DNA of 32,146 nt, taken from Coemansia sp. RSA 922. Lineage: Eukaryota > Kickxellomycota > Kickxellomycetes > Kickxellales > Kickxellaceae. Below are positions 28,901 to 32,146 of the stretch, piece after piece. Numbering within the stretch: the first letter of the stretch is position 1; each line of letters begins with the position of its first letter. A model generated the notes under the pieces. It was not told the DNA's origin. It was given only the letters and a program-made list of their open reading frames with translations, and searched no databases. The stretch is from assembly GCA_027577415.1 (NCBI GenBank), contig JANBQS010000128.1, forward strand, positions 1-32,146. Reading direction: 5' to 3'. The translations under genes were made by a program, and so were the position numbers.

Positions 28901-30157
28901 GCTGCCCACAGCAAACGTGCTATTCTCGTCTTGCTTCCGCCACGACAAATGAGCAGTCGGGCATCCAACAACAACCGTCGCCTGCGCTTCCGCCACAGTG
29001 CGGAACTCCAAGCCCCTCGAGTCGCGTACCGAGTGGATCACATACGCGCCCTCCTCCACAACAGGCAGATAATAAGTAGCCAGAACCCAGTTACCCAAAG
29101 CGGGGTATGACGCCACAGTCTCCATCCTTAGCCCATTAATATTCTTCACCGCCCGCACTTGTCTTACGCCCGTCTCAAACGATGTGTGCGCGTACATAAT
29201 TGACGCTGGGCGTGTACCGTTAATTAGCATCGGGATCGTCAGCTGCCGCTCCTGAAACCTGTGACTAGATCCCGGTACAAGCCGCGAGTACCATGTCCGC
29301 TGCCCCGCTTCTCTCGAGTCAATGCACATAGTCTTGCCCGTGGGGTTCATGTGCGCTAGACTGTGAGGCAGAATATGGATCGTGTGACGACCCAAGATAT
29401 GCTCATCGTCCAGCTGGAACGTATCAATAAGCAACTCGCTGTCGCCCACCAGCCAAGGACCCACAAGCGGAACGCTCTTGATCGACCGCAAGCAACTGCT
29501 GGCTACTCCCAGTCCAACGGGCTTTAAAGCAAGAACAAGGACGCTGGACGAAAACAGAAACATGTTGAGGTTGAGAAACACGCTCCCTGCCAACAGCCCA
29601 TATAACATTGCTGTTGTGATCCGAAGCTTGGGTATGTGTAGTCGCCACCCTGCGTACAACAACGCAAAGTCCAGTATACACCACTTGATAAACAGGTAGA
29701 GACTAGTCTGTCCCGATTCTAGCGACAGCCCGATAGTCTCGTATATCTTCCACGCTGCCAGTAGTCCAACTACAGACAGCGCATAGAGTCGCTGACTCGG
29801 TATGTCAAGCACTGATGCTGGGATCGCCGAAGTAGGGCCCTTTGCAGCTGCCACTGAAGACGCGCGTGGTGGCGGTGGTGGTGGTACGCGTCCTATATCT
29901 GCTTCACTCAATGGCTTTGCTGGTGAAGACTCTGCCAACAGCTGTTGCACTTCAGAAGCTCCATCAGTGTTGCGGTACACTCGTTCAACAAACGACGAAC
30001 CTAAAGCCCTACTACTATCGCTTGTTGTAATTGGTTTGGACGATATACGCGGAAACGGTGGTGATTCAAGTCCTGGTGAATGTGCCGGTGCCAAACTGCG
30101 CCGCTGAACCCGCCGATTCGGTGACCCAACCGGTGTCAGGCCCTGTCCTCCACTCAT
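25973..30157 (-). CDS. POM152: Nuclear pore membrane protein Pom152
   Basis: A 1394-residue homologue of the pore-membrane nucleoporin that forms the luminal ring of the nuclear pore. Residues 1-115 are Ser/Pro-rich and face the pore, with a six-proline run near 92. Three hydrophobic segments follow (about 124-144, 152-172, 181-211), then a long luminal part of repeated Ig-like beta domains. The repeats show recurring motifs such as PPFVVSYR, APWQLTYAV, PPFTFTWQ and APWTVDY, each marking the start of an Ig-like unit. Length is close to yeast Pom152 (1337). The ATG at 30157 is used; upstream the frame is open only through AT-rich DNA with no ATG. It diverges from the SEC15-like gene across 237 bp. 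Confidence 0.93.
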   Translation of the reverse strand: MSGGQGLTPVGSPNRRVQRRSLAPAHSPGLESPPFPRISSKPITTSDSSRALGSSFVERVYRNTDGASEVQQLLAESSPAKPLSEADIGRVPPPPPPRASSVAAAKGPTSAIPASVLDIPSQRLYALSVVGLLAAWKIYETIGLSLESGQTSLYLFIKWCILDFALLYAGWRLHIPKLRITTAMLYGLLAGSVFLNLNMFLFSSSVLVLALKPVGLGVASSCLRSIKSVPLVGPWLVGDSELLIDTFQLDDEHILGRHTIHILPHSLAHMNPTGKTMCIDSREAGQRTWYSRLVPGSSHRFQERQLTIPMLINGTRPASIMYAHTSFETGVRQVRAVKNINGLRMETVASYPALGNWVLATYYLPVVEEGAYVIHSVRDSRGLEFRTVAEAQATVVVGCPTAHLSWRKQDENSTFAVGSDGHASICQRVGSSSGDGALGLIDVVVEGFAPMDVSVVRLVNGHREAMELDGIGAKETENDGDENQWARFQRRTSAYTLSDAVLQAGEYVYRLESVRDAANHTVALSDTTSGASAIMARMVVHARPRVAWASGLPASSSLWLSDDRQRASHHALGLQLTGQAPWTVDYTIDTGAQVLHESRTFTTATAAALDARQAGVYSLVGVRDSYCAGTPADMGRVTVERAVRPTANVSSTAIMARECGGEIGAHITLEFTGRPPFVVSYRERNLRNAQGRAATRVVRTHQHRHVLALTPSETGTYELEFFRVEDDNFPSGQPMFEVVRQVVHAQPSATIYATRMPPAVCRGDSVKVPVKLSGEAPWQLTYAVAHADHHATFNITDIGDERHSIAVGPLDDPGEHTVDLVRVTDARGCARELAGNSATVCVRASGPRAAFGCDSNGVRLREGGDARIPISLSAAAEFPVELAYRRLDDDTVFHATIRHASSLSVPAHGAGQYVLVSARDMCPGSVDTVPCAVHVEPRPRAWFATDSLLKSEDSWYLPSTCEAASAETVAGLLPLGLSGAGPWRVEYFVDYWADDTAQSDSVPDRSTLRSALVLDPAVLPIEGRAPGRYRYRLSTVSDERYTRPQPIAKPGDVVAVEHTVTRSPAAVLRAYSKDGKPLVGNGGLFNRRSRSQSVTHCLAPGQLAPTSGESAAWARARDHLPEFRIEFSPGHPPFDAWVEVLPASGKTEVVEVLAIPGHSHPVVLPDHVASRIGRYHLRLLRTRDALGCEHRYDSSAGDLVGGGIDIEYIEAPTVRPASSSPASRPDRSVCVGDILAFDLRGLGPWSIDYLYNNARRSTTATKRLFRRIADVPGNFTLSRVCHRNAANDCCSEFDDLSYAVNDIPRIRVGRGVDVHQDILEGDLVHIPLYLTGRPPFTFTWQRRALASESNAKSKVLESHTVKDLDAYEYTITTSSEGTFEVTFVQDHYCQYPKA

Positions 30158-30394
30158 ATTTTCAAAATATAAAAAAAAAGTGTGGAAGAAATAATAGCAA
30201 ATAATAAAAATGTAATTGAATGAAAACGAATACACAAAAGACAAAACAAAAAGCCTGTTAAAATTTTTTTGTTTCCAGTATAAACATTGGCTGGATGAGG
30301 GGGTAGAGTCATCGACGCGTGTGAGCTCGCCACCCGCCTCCCTTTCGCCTAAACTCTTGCATCTTTATTCAATTCACACATCTACTAATTCATA
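30158..30394. promoter_or_regulatory. Divergent promoter of POM152 and the SEC15-like gene
   Basis: A 237-bp region between opposite start codons. Its centre has a GC-richer patch (about 30298-30350), flanked by A/T runs. No TATA box can be assigned with confidence. Confidence 0.45.
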
Positions 30395-31645
30395 ATGGCC
30401 GATTCTATACAGCAGCAGTTGCAGCAGCTAGTTTTGCTGTCTGACAGCGTAGGCACGGCGGGTACCGGTGTTGGCGCTGGAAGCGTCTCAACCGTCGAAG
30501 AAGCCATGGAGCAATTAGGACCTCTAATCCATTCTGTATACCGTGCCAACAAGCAAAAACTGTTCCGCCAACAGGTCGACTTATTCGCTCAACGCAAAGA
30601 CGCCGAAATAATGAAACTCTGCGGCAACTATCACCAAGAATTTGTTCAGTCCGTCGCCCAGCTCCTCAAAGTTCGACAAAACACCTCAGAGCTACAAGAA
30701 AAGGTCGTAGGCCTTAACGCCGAGTTACAGTTATCAGGGAAATCGCTCTACGAGAAAAAGGCCGAGTTACTTAGCTTGCGACGGGAACATGGCAATATCC
30801 AGGATGCTGTTGATGCTGTGCGCGGGTGTCTCGATGTCGTTCGCTTGGTGGCTGGCTTTGACGAGCAGGTGGTTGGCAAGCAGTATTATTCGGCTATAAA
30901 GACCTTGAGCGCCCTCAAGGACCAGAGTTTGCCGCAGGTACGGAGATTCGCTTTTGGCCGCATGCTTGAATCCTCGATTCCTCATATGGAGACTAAGCTC
31001 CAAGGCGCAGCCTTGCGAGATATGAAGGACTGGCTATTTGGCCTCAAAAAGACTACACGCGATATTGGCAGCCACCTAACGAGCCGCATGCAGCGCAAGC
31101 AGGGGATGTGGGCGGAACGGGATGCCGCTGTCCAAGAACGCTACTTTGTCAGTTCTGCTGTGCAATTCGTTTTGGATGAAGAATACGATCACGACGAACC
31201 ACTCACTGTCGACATGATGCCCCTGTACCAGTGTCTCCACATCAATGAGAAACTGGGGAGACGCGCAGAGTTCCGCCGTAGTTTTACTGAGGACAGGTCA
31301 GACCAGCTCAGTCTCATATTGGCGTCGCCTGTACAATTCGCGTTGGCGCAGTTGGCGCCATTTGAGGCTATGCTTTTTGACGTTATTGGATTCTTTGTTG
31401 TGGAGCATGGCATTTTGGCGTCGGCGCCCGATTTCCGCTCAAAGGCGGATGTGGATACCCTGTGGGATGCTGGGATTGCCAAGCTGTCGGATATTATTGC
31501 GAGGAGTATCCAGACTATTCGAGGAGATCCTGCTATCTCACAGGCTTTGCAGGGATCTCTGACTACTTTCACGTATGTCATGGAGGAAAACGCCTATGAC
31601 GTACGCAAACTTCGTGAGCTGATGATGGCTATTTTCGGAGTATAA
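30395..31645 (+). CDS. SEC15: Exocyst subunit Sec15-like, N-terminal half only
   Basis: A 416-residue protein similar to the amino half of Sec15/EXOC6, the exocyst subunit that receives Sec4/Rab signals on secretory vesicles. Recognisable parts are the N-terminal coiled coil (about 50-150), the CLDVVRLV stretch and GKQYYSAIKTLSAL. After these come FVVEHGIL with the TLWDAGIAKL region, and a final LRELMMAIFGV aligning with the middle of human EXOC6. Full-length family members are about 770-900 residues, so the C-terminal half that binds Rab and membrane partners is missing. The stop at 31643-31645 is followed by only 232 bp before CHO1, and no second-half sequence is seen. It may be a truncated paralogue, a split gene or a true shortened form. 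The start has a clear ATG and a Gln-rich first segment. Confidence 0.75.
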   Translation: MADSIQQQLQQLVLLSDSVGTAGTGVGAGSVSTVEEAMEQLGPLIHSVYRANKQKLFRQQVDLFAQRKDAEIMKLCGNYHQEFVQSVAQLLKVRQNTSELQEKVVGLNAELQLSGKSLYEKKAELLSLRREHGNIQDAVDAVRGCLDVVRLVAGFDEQVVGKQYYSAIKTLSALKDQSLPQVRRFAFGRMLESSIPHMETKLQGAALRDMKDWLFGLKKTTRDIGSHLTSRMQRKQGMWAERDAAVQERYFVSSAVQFVLDEEYDHDEPLTVDMMPLYQCLHINEKLGRRAEFRRSFTEDRSDQLSLILASPVQFALAQLAPFEAMLFDVIGFFVVEHGILASAPDFRSKADVDTLWDAGIAKLSDIIARSIQTIRGDPAISQALQGSLTTFTYVMEENAYDVRKLRELMMAIFGV

Positions 31646-31723
31646 GTCGTTTTAAATTTTATGTATCAACAGAGATTCACTTTGCCTTGATTTCTCGGAT
31701 GATTCGCCTGAGCGCCTTTGTGA

Positions 31724-31729
31724 CACGTG
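31724..31729 (+). promoter_or_regulatory. CACGTG E-box upstream of CHO1
   Basis: A palindromic CACGTG lies 149 bp above the CHO1 ATG. In yeast, CHO1 is controlled by Ino2/Ino4 basic helix-loop-helix factors through a related CATGTG element. Whether the same control operates here is inference. Confidence 0.3.
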
Positions 31730-31877
31730 TAATTGGATGAGCCGTGGAGCCGTGACCCTTTTTCTCTATCCCCTCTTCCTTCTTTTGTCATTCTTTTTTT
31801 TTCTTCTTGTTTGAGCGACTTGCTATTATTTTTTATTTACTACTATTTACTTTATTCTTCAATTCGCGTTTATTATT

Positions 31878-32146
31878 ATGTCTTCTCATTTGTCTAAACA
31901 GGTGAAGAGAAAGACCAGCGACCCCGAACTGCCCTCGCGGTTCTCGATGGTTCGGTCGTTCCAACTAGCTGACTTTGTAACGCTGGGCAACGGAGTCTGC
32001 GGGTGTCTCAGCCTAATGTTCGCGATGAAGGCGCTAATAACACAAAACACCGATTTCCTATTCACGTCATTTTGGTGTATTCCCATCGGCGTACTATTTG
32101 ACATTCTGGACGGTCGTGTAGCACGCTGGAAAAACTCGTCCAGTCT
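31878..32146 (+). CDS. CHO1: CDP-diacylglycerol-serine O-phosphatidyltransferase, 5' part
   Basis: The first 89 codons of a phosphatidylserine synthase of the eukaryotic Cho1 type; the gene runs off the window. The FSMVRSFQLADFVTLGNG segment corresponds to the FSMMRNLHMADYITMLNG of yeast Cho1. It is followed by a hydrophobic segment, then FDILDGRVAR, the start of the CDP-alcohol phosphatidyltransferase signature (D-G-x-x-A-R) that binds the CDP-lipid and metal. The N-terminus is shorter than in yeast. The enzyme sits in the ER membrane and makes phosphatidylserine from CDP-diacylglycerol and serine. The remaining catalytic Asp/Gly residues lie beyond the edge. Confidence 0.9.
   Translation, partial: MSSHLSKQVKRKTSDPELPSRFSMVRSFQLADFVTLGNGVCGCLSLMFAMKALITQNTDFLFTSFWCIPIGVLFDILDGRVARWKNSSS

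Noticed and set aside
30158..30244. Hydrophobic N-terminal extension of POM152
   Set aside because: It has no ATG and consists of AT-rich leader translated as Phe/Tyr/Ile. Pom152 homologues start with a Ser/Pro-rich segment, as given by the ATG at 30157.

Overview
The window looks like a nuclear contig from a fungus. Its conserved genes include a long TRAPPC8-type Trs85, Pom152, a Cho1-type phosphatidylserine synthase, Sec15, Rrp41, dynactin p150 and MetAP1. Genes are mostly intronless, with a few short introns (84 and 98 nt) that have GT...AG ends. The long TRAPPC8, the NR2C2AP homologue and the sparse introns would fit an early-diverging lineage such as Kickxellomycotina. That placement is inference, not something the sequence proves.

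Layout. Positions 1-1181 hold AT-rich DNA with no supportable gene, ending in a TATA promoter. A housekeeping block follows: a cytosolic cyclophilin (+), dynactin p150 (+), an NR2C2AP homologue (-, two exons) and MetAP1 (+), the last two sharing a 149-bp divergent promoter. An AT-rich island (about 8.0-10.4 kb) carries two small-protein genes on the minus strand. A second housekeeping block (10.5-20.5 kb) holds RRP41, TRS85 (two exons) and a divergent ABCC-like transporter, all on plus. A second AT-rich island (20.5-25.9 kb) carries three small-protein genes and one pseudogene, all on plus. The window ends with POM152 (-), a half-length SEC15-like gene (+) and the 5' end of CHO1 (+), which runs off the edge.

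The most novel content is the pair of islands. They contain five intact genes and one pseudogene for proteins of about 116-173 aa that I do not recognise. The proteins share a carboxy-terminal pattern of a hydrophobic strand followed by an amphipathic helix. The genes are driven by two recurrent TATA promoter types. In one type a 27-bp box sits exactly 54 bp upstream of the TATA box in all three copies. A roughly 430-490 bp upstream module occurs once in each island in opposite orientations, so inverted repeats flank the RRP41-TRS85-ABC block. One paralogous pair shows reciprocal damage: one copy has an intact ORF but has lost the TATA promoter, the other has an intact promoter but two nonsense codons. 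This looks like a fast birth-and-death gene family spread by segmental duplication between stable housekeeping blocks.

The housekeeping genes do not form one pathway, though several concern membrane traffic and the nuclear envelope (dynactin, Trs85, Sec15, Pom152, phosphatidylserine synthesis).
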